A DNA stretch of 64,000 nt from positions 10,974,001 through 11,038,000 of the forward strand of contig OY540810.1 in NCBI GenBank assembly GCA_961205875.1, written 5' to 3'. Each line of letters opens with the position of its first letter. Positions within the stretch are counted from its first letter, which is position 1. Below, piece after piece: positions 1 through 11,401 of the stretch. The stretch is from Sialis fuliginosa. Taxonomy: Eukaryota; Arthropoda; Insecta; Megaloptera; Sialidae. The notes under the pieces were generated by a model. The model did no database searches. It saw only the letters and a list, made by a program, of their open reading frames with translations, and was not told where the DNA came from. The position numbers were made by a program, and so were the translations under genes.

Positions 1-1496
1 CAAATTTGAAAAAGCGTTTTAAAGCTGAAAAAATTTCATACAAAATGGTTATCTTGAAATTTTAGAAAAAAAATTTAACATCCCCGTGGGTATCTTTCAA
101 AATTACAAAAAAAATCAATTTTTTTATTTTTTATTTAACTGCGATTTGGTCACAAAAATAAGTTTAATAACACAAAAATACCCCTAAATTCGAAAAGACG
201 ATAAAATTTCCTTCAATTTTCATATCCTATAAGTAAAAAAAGGATCATATTTGACCTATCGGCATTACTTTGAAAATGAGCAATTTTTTCGCAAAAAAAA
301 AGTGGTCCTTTAATTTTTTCCGTGAGTGTATTTTAGATAATTGATACCATACATATATAGTTTTTTGTTGGTTAAATGTATTATTAAATTTACTATGATT
401 GAACACTTGCTTGTTTTTTCCTCTCGGATCGAATGAGACAAATTACAACCCTTTATCTGTGGTGACGGGGCGAAATATTGAGATTTTTTCGGGTTGGCCA
501 GGCCTGGTATAGATATTAATACATTTTTAAAACGTTAAAAGGATGTACATTTTATAGACATGCTATTTCACTGAAGTTTCTAATCCCAATTGTCGCGCGT
601 AAAAAATCTAATCGTTAGTTCATTAGCTACAAGTTAACAGATAATACGTTGTTAAACCTGAATAAAATAACTGATTGGCGCTAAAAAAATCAATCGTTTA
701 AGTAAAACGTAGTAAAATTTATTTCATAACATGAAATATTGTTAATAAAACAATAAATAATTTCAAAACCCTTCCTCTCTATTGGAATAAAATATCCGGC
801 ATTGTTTTATAATATTAATTGATTCTATTAAAAATATTTTCACAATAGATATAATTTGCATTAATGAACATATTCTAAATGATTGGTTTTAAGTTTAATT
901 ACACCCCCCTTTGTGTTTATGTACATTACATTTGAAGCTCTAGTGAGTTGTAAAATGACCAAAATAATACACATTTTACAAAGCGCAATTTATCTATTGA
1001 ACAGTTTATTTAATTCATTTAATTGTTACAGTATTAAACAGTTTTTAATGACTATAATTATTAATAATAATTTCCAAACAATAGTTTTGATAAATATATA
1101 TAGGGATATATGAAATATTTGATTTATTATAATATGTCATCAACAGAGATAAATGATACGTGGTTTATACCCATATAATATTTTGATTATCGTTAGAATT
1201 TGATAGAATTTTCATTAACCTATGTTCAAAAATTATTTGTGAAAAAAATTTGAAAATAAAAGTATATTGATGAAATTTTTTAAATTATGATGATGAATTT
1301 TTTTACCATATCTAATGAATGGCTTTTGTAGATCAAACTTTTCCTTTCAATTTGCTTTTTTACTTTTTTTTACATGAAATGGTAAAAATAAACAATATAA
1401 TAAAGTATATATAGTAATCATAAAAAAAATTGAACTCGATATTTTAACGGAATAACACGTTTTGAGAGTCCCTGAATCACATAAGATCATTATCTC
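1..1496. other. AT-rich stretch, no feature recognised
   Basis: No gene. The first 330 bases have the long A/T-run texture of a repeat but no defined ends. The frame at 883-1113 has no recognisable features. Confidence 0.5.
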
Positions 1497-1660
1497 AATG
1501 TCGTCTGTGTGTGTGTCTGTTTGTGAACGCTCTACAGCAAAAACGGTGAGACTTACAAATATGAAATTTTAAACTTAAGGATCTTGCATACTGTAGATGT
1601 GCACCTCCCATTTTTTCAACCGGAAACGGATGTTTACTCTTGTCAATTTTTTTAATTTAT
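1497..1660 (+). repeat. Retroelement-like segment shared with 40512-40690
   Basis: TGTGTGTGTGTCTGTTTGTG, a GAAACGGATGTTTACT block and GTCAATTTTT. The same order occurs at 40512-40690, and the complement of the last block at 58690-58725, linking it to the neighbourhood of family E. Confidence 0.5.
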
Positions 1661-2397
1661 ATCGTTATACGATCATTTTTGCCTTTGGAATTTTTTATAA
1701 TAATTTCTTCCCTATACGTTCAAAGTACGGTTTTGGCTTCGACCACAAATAATTCGGTCAATAATTATTGTACAGCGATACAAAAAAAGCAAATCAAAGA
1801 AAAAAGTATGATCTACAAAAGTTAGATTAGATTTGGTCAAAAAAATGTATCATAGCCTGAGGAGACTCTCGAAATTGATATAAATGATATGTTTTTGAAT
1901 TTTTTTGTCGAAAGCAAAAAATTATGAGAATCAGGTTAAAATATGACATTTTTATGGGCCTAAAGAAAATTCGAATTTTAATTTTATATAAGTGGCATCA
2001 AAATTAAATCAAAATTGTTCTAGCTTTTAATAGACTGTTCAATATTTATTTTCTATTAAATACACTAGCTTTTTAAAGTTTCTGCAATATTTACTCATAG
2101 AAAACACTATAGTTTGAATAAAAGTTGTAATGTAAGGTAAAATGAGGTCATCCAATGATTGAAATATGATGTAAGTTTATATCGACTACCTATGTATCTA
2201 CAGATCTCTACAGGATGGGTAGCAATATTCACTTCGTTTTATTTTGTATTTTATGTTGTATGAAGTACGTCTATAAAATACCGAAATGTCTGAATATTGG
2301 ATTTGGTCTTCCGGGCAGAATGTAGTGAGAATGGATTGAGGTTGGATTGTTAGAGTTAATATATTTAATATTATGTTTGGATAAATATCATAAAGTA

Positions 2398-2486
2398 CTG
2401 ACACCAGTCTTGAATCATACCCCAGTGTTGGACATTTTTTAATTAAATGTACTAAATTAGAAATATTTGTTGATATTTGATCTATT
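2398..2486 (+). repeat. Family C repeat, left part of a split copy
   Basis: Begins near ACACCAGTCTTGAATCATAC and runs to TTGTTGATATTTGAT, where repeat D starts. The continuation lies at 3449-3810. Confidence 0.75.
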
Positions 2487-3448
2487 GACACTTAAGGGTT
2501 ATATGGACGGACAATCAGATACAAAAGTAGCTAAATTTTGAAATATACAAATATCTGCGTTATAAATATCGTAATAGATGTTATAAATAATACAAATTAT
2601 AACTAGAGTCGTTAACTTACATATATGAAGCTAATTTTTCCTCTCCAATGACTATTTTGTTAAATTTATACAAATTCTAATAAAGATAGTTTATTATTTT
2701 GACACTGACTATACGGCAAATTCAACCTAACAAAAATATATTTTAAATATAATTTACGTTATTTATAGCTGCAAATTAATAAATATAGTTTATATAATTA
2801 TTAAAAATACGCAATCCTGTGTTATAAATATAACAATTATTGATATTTATCATTATTAACATAAATATTTAACATTCTAATTGTCAGTTTTCACAACGCT
2901 ATTGTCATTTTCAGGTTGGTAAATATTGCTGTCAAACACTAATAGAATATCTTGATATTTTATTATTTAAGCACTTTTAATTGCACTATGTACTAAATTT
3001 TTCTTTAATTCTCTATAAGAAACATAATATATGACCTAATTATAAAAAACAAAGATCTTTTATAATAGTTTTTTCAAAAAATACTTTGTTTTCATTGTTA
3101 TCAAATTTACATGCATAACAGTCGTAGAGCGGGAAATTTAAAATTTTGTTGTATTATAATTTATTTCTCGGAAACGGTTTAGTGAAAACATATGATATTT
3201 TGCATAATTGTTCAACTAATCAAATACTACACCCCCTTCAAAAATTAGAAAATCGGTAGCATTTTATCAATGTGTTTTACCTAAAAAATGTCGAAAAATA
3301 TCAGTTTCCCATAAGAACACATGTTAAATTTAAATCAATATATTTCCTAAACGGCTTAGTGAATCAATTTAATATTTTGTCTATTGCATAAGAATGCTAA
3401 TGGGAACATTCCAACCAATTTTCATGTATTTGGTAGCATTTTGAAATA
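2487..3448 (+). repeat. Repeat D, copy 1 (about 960 bp), inside family C
   Basis: Starts at CACTTAAGGGTTATATG and ends near GCATTTTGAAATACAT. Nearly identical to 35646-36608; the few differences seen are short indels and substitutions. It interrupts a family C copy at a point shown uninterrupted in the C copy at 4219-4770. Clear inverted ends or a coding frame were not found; class unknown. Confidence 0.85.
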
Positions 3449-3810
3449 CATCCAATACATCCTTAACTGTAAAACAATTAAATTTGATGACAATCGGCCA
3501 ATGGGTGTCAAAATGGTGGGCATTTAGTGTAGTAATCTATTTATTGATTATTATATTATCATAGCATCTGCTTTACATTATTCAAAATTTTACGATTCTT
3601 TATTTTATAACTTTTTTGTCGCAGTACTTACCATACTGTAATCATTAGTAAATATCCATCTCTGGGTGCTAATTACTGGTTTTACTTTTTCCAGTACTGG
3701 AGAAAAAAACATAATCAAAATAAAAGGTTATAATTTAAAAAATAAACTATATTTGCAGACTGGTGATTATGTTGATTTAATAAAGAGTTGCATGTTTTAT
3801 AAGTAACCTT
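3449..3810 (+). repeat. Family C repeat, right part of the split copy
   Basis: Resumes with TTAACTGTAAAACAATTAAA, then TACGATTCTTTATTTTATAA, ACTGGTTTTACTTTTTCCAG and ATAAACTATATTTGCAGAC, in the same order as in the C copies near 26065 and 46430. Confidence 0.75.
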
Positions 3811-3839
3811 AGGTTCAATTGAACTACAAATGTAACCAA

Positions 3840-4200
3840 GTCTTATCAAAATTAGTGAGATAATACTCGCAATGTTCACTTTTTAGACGAAAAAAGTAAC
3901 AAAATTTCGAATATTTCCAAAACCCCTGATCCGATTAGCACCAAAATCAATAGGTCTGGAGTACTCACTGAGACAAACATTTTCTCCAAAAATAATTCAA
4001 ATTGGTGCATTTTTACAGTAGTTATCGTGAACGAAAGAAAATTCTACATCCGCACAGGCACACAGACACAAGCACAGCCGCCATGCGGAAATTAACTTTT
4101 CTTTACGTTTTGAAGTTAGTACAATCAGAATTTGTCATTTTCTCGGACACTATTTTTCGAATCTATTACAATACTTCCATTTCTTTCAGAACATGGAAGT
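3840..4200 (+). repeat. Retroelement-like 3' segment with ACAGACACA run
   Basis: Contains the phrase-like run CACTGAGACAAACATTTTC, then GTTATCGTGAACGAAAG and a CACACAGACACAAGC stretch, the layout seen in many insect LINE or SINE 3' ends. Only weakly supported; the frame at 4002-4202 lies in it. Confidence 0.35.
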
Positions 4201-4218
4201 AAAAACAGTACACTATGC

Positions 4219-4295
4219 TCTTAAAGCAGCCAAGACTGGTACCAGTACCTTATGTGTATTTATAAGGTACTGACCACTCTTGACCGCTTTAAGAG
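4219..4295. repeat. Hairpin at one end of family C
   Basis: CTCTTAAAGC...GCTTTAAGAG with GGTACCAGTACCTTA facing TAAGGTACTGACCACTC: arms of about 35 bases around a short AT loop. A single-arm version ends the C copy near 47035. Confidence 0.65.
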
Positions 4296-4770
4296 GAAGG
4301 TTTGGGGGCTTGATGGACTTATTTTTTTGTAATTCTCATTAACTCATGTTATTAATAAAACAAGTATACCTCTTTATTAAATCAATGTAATTATCAAAGT
4401 CCACAAATATAGTTTGATTTTTAAATTATAGCTTTTTATTTTATTTATTTTTTCTCCAGTAATGAACAAAGTAAAACCAGTAATGATACAAAATGATAAA
4501 TACTATAACACAAAAGTTATAAAATAAAGAATCGTAAAATGTAAAGCAGATGCAATGATATTATAATAATTAATAAATAGATTACATTAATATAATTAGT
4601 CCACCATTTTTTATTAATTAAGCTGTTTTACAGTTAAGCGTCTTTAAATTATTATTCAGTAATAGTAATAATCAAATATCAACAAATATTTCAAATTTAG
4701 TACATTTAATTAAATAACACTGTGGTAATGTCCACAACTGGTTCCAGTATCTTACACGATTTTTATTTCA
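4219..4770 (-). repeat. Family C repeat, inverted copy
   Basis: Carries the same blocks as the copy at 2398-3810 but in reverse order and complement (for example AAGAATCGTAAAATG and CTGTTTTACAGTTAAG). It gives the uninterrupted version of the site where D inserted at 2487. Its outer end is the hairpin at 4219-4295. Confidence 0.75.
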
Positions 4771-5280
4771 AACGCAAAATTCGATACTGGCAAAAGAAAT
4801 AAAGCTAGTGTGAAAAATGCCACTCGCCTCCTCGGTTTCAGTAAACGTTATTGATCGGCTAACAAGAGTTAAGTCCTTGATTACGTCATCAATCAGGTGT
4901 TCTATTGTGAGACTGGAAGTTTTAAGACTTTAACGTTTAGCGTTGACTCTCAGGGTTTACATACATATATTAAACATAATACATATACGTCTTTGTAAGC
5001 TTAATGTTGAAAACTTTAAAAGAACGACTGGATCGTATTTGACGACGATATTTCAATTCCGTATATTTTGTCTAACAAATTTGAAGCTTTTATGAGCTTT
5101 GCTTGTAGTTTATGTTTTGTTTAAAATTGGAATATATTTGAACGAGTTCTAGTTAAGTTGTTCGAAAGTAATTTTACTCGAATGGAAAATTTTTCGAATA
5201 ATATTTGACCGAATGAAAATTTTGTCGAATTTGTTATAAAAATATTTTATGTTTAACGTATAATAGGGCACTATAATAAG
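4771..5280. other. AT-rich stretch, no feature recognised
   Basis: Nothing identifiable; likewise 1661-2397 and 5564-6220. The minus frame at 2198-2491 overlaps family C and is not supported as a gene. Confidence 0.5.
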
Positions 5281-5563
5281 CTCTTATCCATACTAACATT
5301 ATAAATGTCTCTCTGTCTGTATATTTGTTTGTTACCTTTTCACAGATAAACCGCTGAACCGATCTTGATGTAATCCCGAAAAAATATTAGATAAAAAAAT
5401 GTAACATTTGTACGCACAACCTGTTTTATCATAACAGAAATTTGTATTACTTAACCTTCTTGTTGTTATTATTCTTCTTCTTCTTCTTCTTCATGGGTTT
5501 TATGTTTGACAGCTCCTACCTACCCAAACTTCCACGTGGACGAAGTCGCAGATAACAGCTAAT
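5281..5563 (-). repeat. Short retroelement-like repeat (family A)
   Basis: Minus-strand order: head with CGACTTCGTCCACGTGG, then CAAATGTTACA, CAAGATCGGTTCAGCGG, GTAACAAACA, a CAGACAGAG run, and tail ATTTATAATGTTAGTATGG. The head, GTTCAGCGG motif and TATTAGTATGGAT tail are typical of widespread insect SINE or RTE-like 3' ends. The interior holds a (TTC)7 microsatellite at 5472-5492. Confidence 0.75.
5472..5492 (+). repeat. (TTC)7 microsatellite
   Basis: Seven perfect TTC units inside a family A copy. Confidence 0.85.
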
Positions 5564-6220
5564 CTTAAATAAATTGTTCTGTAATTTATTTAATTTTTGT
5601 AAAATGTTTCTTTTTATTTCATTTTTATCATGAAGGCGTAGCGATGGAATTTGCCATTATTTCCTAGTTTCTATGCATGTAATAGAAACTACTTCAAAAT
5701 ATGTAGATGAATACTTAGTTACTTACTATATGTACAATATGTACATATTATAAAGGTGAATTTCAGGCAAAATACCCTAAAGTTCAATCCAAATAGAAAT
5801 AAAAAATTGTTCCAGACTGATAGTGAAAATTCATAAAAATGAATATATCGTGGGCAAACCCGTGATTTCAAAAAAACAATTGAAGTTGACTTACCAAAAA
5901 ATTAAACTTTCTTCATAATTTATAATTCTAATGCTAGATATAAATTTTCTTTTACCTCAGTTTAACTTCGTATCGTTAGATAGTTTTAAAATAGTAAAGA
6001 ATAAAATACATATATACATGTTTATTTTAAAGAAAACAAAGCGGTGTGTACTTCACCCTCATAAGTGCACGATTGAAGTGAAACATCTTTGTTTTCATTA
6101 ACCTTGTGAATTAAATAAATAAAACTAAATGTATTCAATTCATAATTAAACGTATAATTTTAACGCCTAATTGTAAGCCGTATACAAAACACGTAACACA
6201 CAACAGCTGATGCATCGACA

Positions 6221-6252
6221 CCTAACCTAACCTTACCTAACCTAACCTAACC
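6221..6252. repeat. Interstitial CCTAA (TTAGG) array
   Basis: Six CCTAA-type units, one of them CCTTA. TTAGG is the usual insect telomere repeat. This short internal array lies next to a family M fragment. Confidence 0.75.
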
Positions 6253-6254
6253 AT

Positions 6255-6365
6255 CCAACTCTACCATCTACTCATCGCTCTCTTCCTTAGCTTTTCATGT
6301 TTGATTATTTGATTAATGTGTTGAGATCATTCCAATTCACTAGTCTCATTAAAGAAGTTTTACTT
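6255..6365 (-). repeat. Family M repeat fragment
   Basis: The complement includes TTTGAAGTAAAACTTCTTTA, GAATTGGAATGATCTCA and AGCTAAGGAAGAGAGCGATG. It follows the CCTAA array and abuts the repeat B copy at 6366. Confidence 0.6.
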
Positions 6366-6782
6366 CAAAAAAACATCTGCCAAGTAAATGCACAGTGCTT
6401 CCTCGTGCTGAATTCACCAAAGGTAATTAATTATTATTGAACAATTTAAATAAAAACCGAAAAAGTGTTCGGATAAATTGTCTGGCATTGGTTAACCATT
6501 TAATTTTTATACAATTTTACTAAAAATTATTAATTCGAAATTTTCTTTAAGACGCACCTGATTATTTTTTCGTGTATTTTGATATTGGTTAAGTGGTTCA
6601 TGAGTTATGCTTGTGAAAAAGATTTACCCGACAGACACACAGATAGACAGATACGGAATGAAAATAATTTGTCTTAACCTGAAACGAAAAGATCAATTAA
6701 AAATTTTTAAATCGGAGAATAATTTTTTGTATCATTTTAAAATGATCACAAAACTTCTCATATCTTCGATATTGCGAGGAGG
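6366..6782 (+). repeat. Repeat B copy, large internal deletion
   Basis: Starts CATCTGCCAAGTAAATGCAC and ends TTCGATATTGCGAGGA, about half the full length. It lies tail to tail with the next, inverted copy. The frame at 6607-6897 crosses this junction and is not a gene. Confidence 0.8.
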
Positions 6783-6810
6783 TAATATGTTCCTATGTAA
6801 AACTCCTTTT

Positions 6811-7620
6811 ACTTCCTCGCAATATCGAAGATACGAGAAGCTATGTGATCGTTTCAGATTGAGACAAAAAAAAAGTTCTCCAATTTCAAAATTTTAAATT
6901 GATTTATCCGTTTCACGTCATGACAAACGCTTTTCGTTCCGTGTCTGTCTGTCTGTCCGTGTGTCCGTCCGTCCGTCTGTCCCCTGAATCCTTGTCACAC
7001 GCATAACTCATGAACCACTGAACCGATATTATTGAAACTTGGTCGGATGGTTGGGTTTGGTTTGAGGACAGTCCCATTTCAAAATCATCAAAATCGTGTG
7101 TAAGGGGGAGGAGTGACACCCCAAAATAATTCTTTTTTCAAGATATCCCAAGAACGACACATGTTACGAGAAAATTTTATAGAATATTTTTTGTAGAGCA
7201 TTAAATTTCCTATAATATGGGTCTACTGCGTTTGTTGTAAAATATTCCCTTACAAAGATTTATCTCAATTTATTTTTAAAATTCGTGTTTTGTTTTTCAA
7301 AATTGATATTTGATTGGATATATTAAATGTCATTTTGATGTTTTAAAATTCACTTTGGCGTTTTAAATGTCACTTTGACGTTTTAAATGTCATTTTGACA
7401 TTTGCATAAATTTAGATTTAGATTGAAATTGTCAAAAATTAAAAATATATGAAAAAATATTCAGGTGCGTTTTAAGAAAAATTTCGAACTAAGATTTTTT
7501 AGTAAAATTTGTATAAAAATTAAATGGTTAACCAATGCCAGGCAATTTATCTGAACACTATCGGTTTTAGTGAATTTAGCACGAGGAAGCACTGTGTATT
7601 TAATTGGCAGATGTTTTTTA
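6811..7620 (-). repeat. Repeat B copy, inverted
   Basis: Reverse complement of the full-length copy: starts CTTCCTCGCAATATCGAAG and ends ACTGTGTATTTAATTGGCAG. It contains the GTCTGTCTGTCTGTCC-like tract near 6943-6975 and the CATTTTGATGTTTTAAA units near 7330-7400. The frame at 6913-7119 lies in it. Confidence 0.8.
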
Positions 7621-7713
7621 TGTGAAATTCGATCAATTAGAATATTAATCCTAACGATTTCGTAAAACTAGATATTCAGATTTAAATAATATATCAAAAT
7701 AAAATAACCTCCT

Positions 7714-7726
7714 CCCCCCCCCCCCC
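7714..7726 (+). repeat. C homopolymer
   Basis: Thirteen C residues. Similar runs are at 24990-25003 and near 54737. Lengths may be affected by sequencing error. Confidence 0.8.
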
Positions 7727-8277
7727 AGCTAAATTTTATTTATACCCCATACAATTAAACCGTTGTGAACTGATGTTACACTTGCAACATTTGTTTTTTG
7801 AAGTTTTTATATGAAACACGCAACAACCTCCTTGATACTTTTAATGAATGTTGTCATTTTTTGTAAGTATTTTTTCCTTGAACGCTGACATTTGATTGAA
7901 GTTTTTTTTGTGGTTCTCAACTGAGCGTATTATGAAAGTTTTACTGATGGTGTACTCAAATATGACACATTTTTCATCTTATATATTACGTTGATGATTT
8001 TTAGTCTAGTTTTATGTAAGAAAGAGAAAATGCTTTCATAAAATCTTTTATTAGATCATCTCCGTGCGTATGTATACGTACATGTATATGTATGTGTGTG
8101 TGTATGTGTTCCATATGTGTACTTTTTTATTATAAGAATGTTGTAAAAAAAGATATTTTTCGTAATGAAACCATAAATTAGTATATTGTTCTTTTCTTAC
8201 TTCTCGTAAAAATGAATCATTATTTTATTGTTATTTAATATGACTTTTAAAAGTAATTTTAATAATATTAATGTTAC

Positions 8278-8440
8278 TAGCGGGTTGGATCCGGTGTTAA
8301 CCGGGAATATAAAAATATAAATTATTCAAAAATACTTTTTTGAAGTGAAACTTCTTTAGCGAAACTAATGAATTGGAATGACCTCGGCAGATTTTAAACG
8401 CGTTAGTAGATGTATTTAATAGCGCATGCGTACAAGTTAA
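8278..8440 (+). repeat. Family I-type head joined to family M
   Basis: Head GGTTGGATCCGGTGTTAACC then GGGAATATAAA. From about 8335 the text TTGAAGTGAAACTTCTTTAG, GAATTGGAATGACCTCGGC and GCATGCGTACAAGTTAA matches family M at 6255-6365 (inverted) and 18955-19050. Confidence 0.6.
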
Positions 8441-8454
8441 AAAAATTCAATACT

Positions 8455-9022
8455 TTCATAGACATAGAGCATGGACTGTGCATTTTGTATGAACACGTTC
8501 ACGAACACAGTGAACAACGACCTTTGATTGGATGATTCTGGAATTTCTGTTGGAATGTACCAGAAATTTAAAGAATGTAATTTTTTAAGCGTGTAAGGAA
8601 GTGAGACAGAAGTAACCAGAAAGAGATAGAAACTAGTGTTCTGGCAGAAACGCTCAAAATGAAGTTAACATAAAAGTTCTTTGGTTAGCCTGGTCACTAG
8701 TTTCTATCTCTTTCTAGTTACTTCTTTCTCACTTCCTTACACGTTTAAAAAATGACATTCTTTTAATTTCTGGTACATTCCACCAGAAATTCCATGAATC
8801 AACCAATCAAAGCTCATTGTTCCGTTTTTTGGTCAGACGTGAACGTTGCCAATGGTGTTACAGTGAGAGAGAGGCGATTAGAATATATCTAATTTTTTTT
8901 CTAAGAAGAATGAAATAGTTACTCCTGTTTAAATAAGGACAAGTATGTCTCAAATCATTTTCTATCTCTTTCTTTTGAAATTGCTCTGTTTTCAAGTCAG
9001 ATGTGCGGTCCATGTCTATGAA
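8455..9022. mobile_element. Inverted-repeat element with TTCATAGACAT ends
   Basis: The ends TTCATAGACAT and ATGTCTATGAA frame an inner inverted pair: 8511-8638 and 8695-8823, about 128 bp each (for example GGAATGTACCAGAAATTTAA against TTAATTTCTGGTACATTCC), with an about 56-bp loop. No coding frame. Target duplication not clear. Confidence 0.6.
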
Positions 9023-10047
9023 TTATTTTATTTAATAATAATCATGATCAGTGTAAAACAATTGTAATTGTTTATAAAATTTCAAAACTATAACTGCGTT
9101 AAAATTAAATATGTCCCCACATTTACCTTTAATATTGTATCGATTAAATTATTAGAAAAATATAACTTTCTTTTATAAAGGTAGAAATAAGAAAAAAAAT
9201 ATGAACCAACTGGTATCAATTCAAAAATTGAACAATCACTGCCTACTTTAGAGCAATGGCTGTTAAAAGATTTAAAAAAAATATATATGCGAGCCGAGCC
9301 TCATTCAATAATATCTTGTTTTTCAAATTCTTCGGTTATGTTAGCTTGATGTACTGTTAACCACTAGTTCTAAATACTCCCTAATACATAATTCCATTCC
9401 GTAAAAAGAGAGGCAGGAAATTAGAATCTTAACAAGAAAAATGGAGTATTATTTTAATTTTATATAATTTTGTGGAATGAATTTACTTTTATAGGGAAAA
9501 TAAATTAAAATATATACGAGTAGCATTGAAACATGCATAGTTCTGTTGGAGATATTGTTTCTTTTATTGGACTGAATTTTAATAAAAGATTAACAGAAAC
9601 TAGGTTGAACATTGCACGAACAAATATTTAATATGTCACAAGCAGTTTTGTTTGTTTATATTATCTAGTTAAATGCATTTCAATTTTCTAGTATCGTTAT
9701 ATTTAACTAAAATAACAAAATAAAAATATTTGGCAGATGGAATTTATATAATCTGATAAACTAACATGTCTAAATAACTAGATTTAATTTATATCAGTAT
9801 TCAGAATTGCGTATTATGAATTTTTGGTCAAAATTCAGAAATTGAAGATAGCAAGATTTATGATTTGATTCGACTCAAAATCGATATCTGGGGGTTTTCG
9901 AGGTCGCGAATGTCGAATTTTTAACCAAAGCTTTATTTTTGATCATATCAATTCTAAATAATATTGTGAAAACCGAAAAAAACAGTGAGGCTTAATACAT
10001 AATAGTATCAGAGGGTCATTGGCAAAATATGTAGTTAACCATTGTTA
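9023..10047. other. AT-rich stretch, no feature recognised
   Basis: No gene or defined repeat. The same holds for 7621-8277 (C run, TG-rich tract at 8093-8110) and 10541-11393. Confidence 0.5.
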
Positions 10048-10335
10048 GTAAAACTAGTAGATTGAACCCGGTGCTACCCGGGGATATAAATTTAATTTGT
10101 AATAAACCTATTAAACTTTGTTTTCACTTAGGTAATACTAACTATTTACGCAGTGCATGCAGATACATCTCCGACATTTGTTTTTTCGGACTTGAAATTT
10201 ACAGAAAATATCCACAAATTATATATTTAAACCTTCCTGGTAAAACACTCTACACTCTACTCATTAGTGAAAATCGGAATAAAATCCGTTTGTAGTACTT
10301 TCTGAGAAAATCGTGCACAGACACACAGACTTATA
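10048..10335 (+). repeat. Short retroelement-like repeat (family I)
   Basis: Head GATTGAACCCGGTGCTACCC then GGGGATATAAA. The body includes ATACATCTCCGACATTTG, a TTGTAGTACTTTCTGAG stretch and the tail GTGCACAGACACACAGAC. It shares blocks with 54178-54350 and, inverted, with 62205-62345. The frame at 10062-10295 is within it. Confidence 0.65.
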
Positions 10336-10350
10336 TGTATATATATTGTA

Positions 10351-10540
10351 TTAGGTCTCGGTCCAGTCTCGGTCCGGTCTCGCTCCAGTCAAATATTCAG
10401 TATAGTAATATTTACTGTATCGGTGCGTGATTGGACTGAGATCTGAGCGATAACTATAGTGTGAATGATTTCATTATTGATTAATATTTGATTGGAGCGA
10501 GACCGGACCGAGACCGACTCGATAGTCTGAATCGACCCTA
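10351..10540. mobile_element. Short inverted-repeat element (GTCTCGGTCCGG arms)
   Basis: Arms 10366-10397 and 10483-10514 match at 31 of 32 positions (GTCTCGGTCCGGTCTCGCTC then CARTCAAATATT). An additional GTCTCGGTCCA unit lies outside the left arm. The frame at 10474-10674 overlaps the right arm and is not a gene. Confidence 0.6.
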
Positions 10541-11393
10541 AAGAATAAAACTATAAATACAAAACTTTTACTAACCCTTGTGTGGGGAACGAGAAAAAAC
10601 ATACGAGGTAAAATATATTTTATACTGAAAAACGGTTTTTTAAGAATATGAGTAAAAGCCAGTAGGTAACACATATATGTATGTATATAGTATATAATAA
10701 TTATAAAACAATCAAGTAATTCAAAATAAAATCCATATTACAGCTATAAACACCCGTTGTTACATATGTACCACATCAAGTAAAGGTATACAACTTTAGA
10801 CCCCTAAATTTAATTTTTTTTCTAAAGTCCACGAATTTTGTTTTTTAAATTACCTAGTTGAAAGATTTTTACAAAAAACAAACAATTATTATTATTCTAT
10901 AAAAATAAATAACATAAAACTTTGTACACATCCAATATGAAGTAACGTATGATACCGCTCAAAGGTAAATATAGAAGCTAAACTAGATCTTGACTAACTT
11001 CACAATTTGCTTACATTGTTTATGTTCTTGCAGCATCAACCATGTCACTATGGAGTTGGAAGTTGATGAAGCAGGAACGTGTTTAAAATTTATCGTTTGC
11101 TCTTATGTAAACGTATGTGTACATAACTCTGCTGAAAGATTGTATGCAATCTAACCGTCTTGTTCCAATTTTAACCAAATCAAAATACTTTGTTTTCTTT
11201 ATAGATATTATATAAACTTTACCAATGATGCAAAAGTTGTAGATATCTGTTGATTCAATAAAACAACAATTATCACGTTAAGACGGTATACAGAAATTTG
11301 TTGCAAAATTTCTTACAACTTTTCTGCGAAATTTTGAAATTGTTATCAAGATTATTAACATAGTATGATCTGTTATCCTTGCATTTTGGATAG

Positions 11394-11401
11394 ATACACA
11401 A
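11394..11401. repeat. Target-site duplication, left (8 bp)
   Basis: ATACACAA, identical to the copy at 12217-12224. The pair brackets the fold-back element. Confidence 0.85.

Noticed and set aside
2198..2491. 97-aa minus-strand frame
   Set aside because: Overlaps the family C repeat and its junction with D; no recognisable motif.
6607..7119. Frames on both strands as genes
   Set aside because: They sit in repeat B copies; the minus frame recurs at 35321-35539 simply because it is the same repeat.
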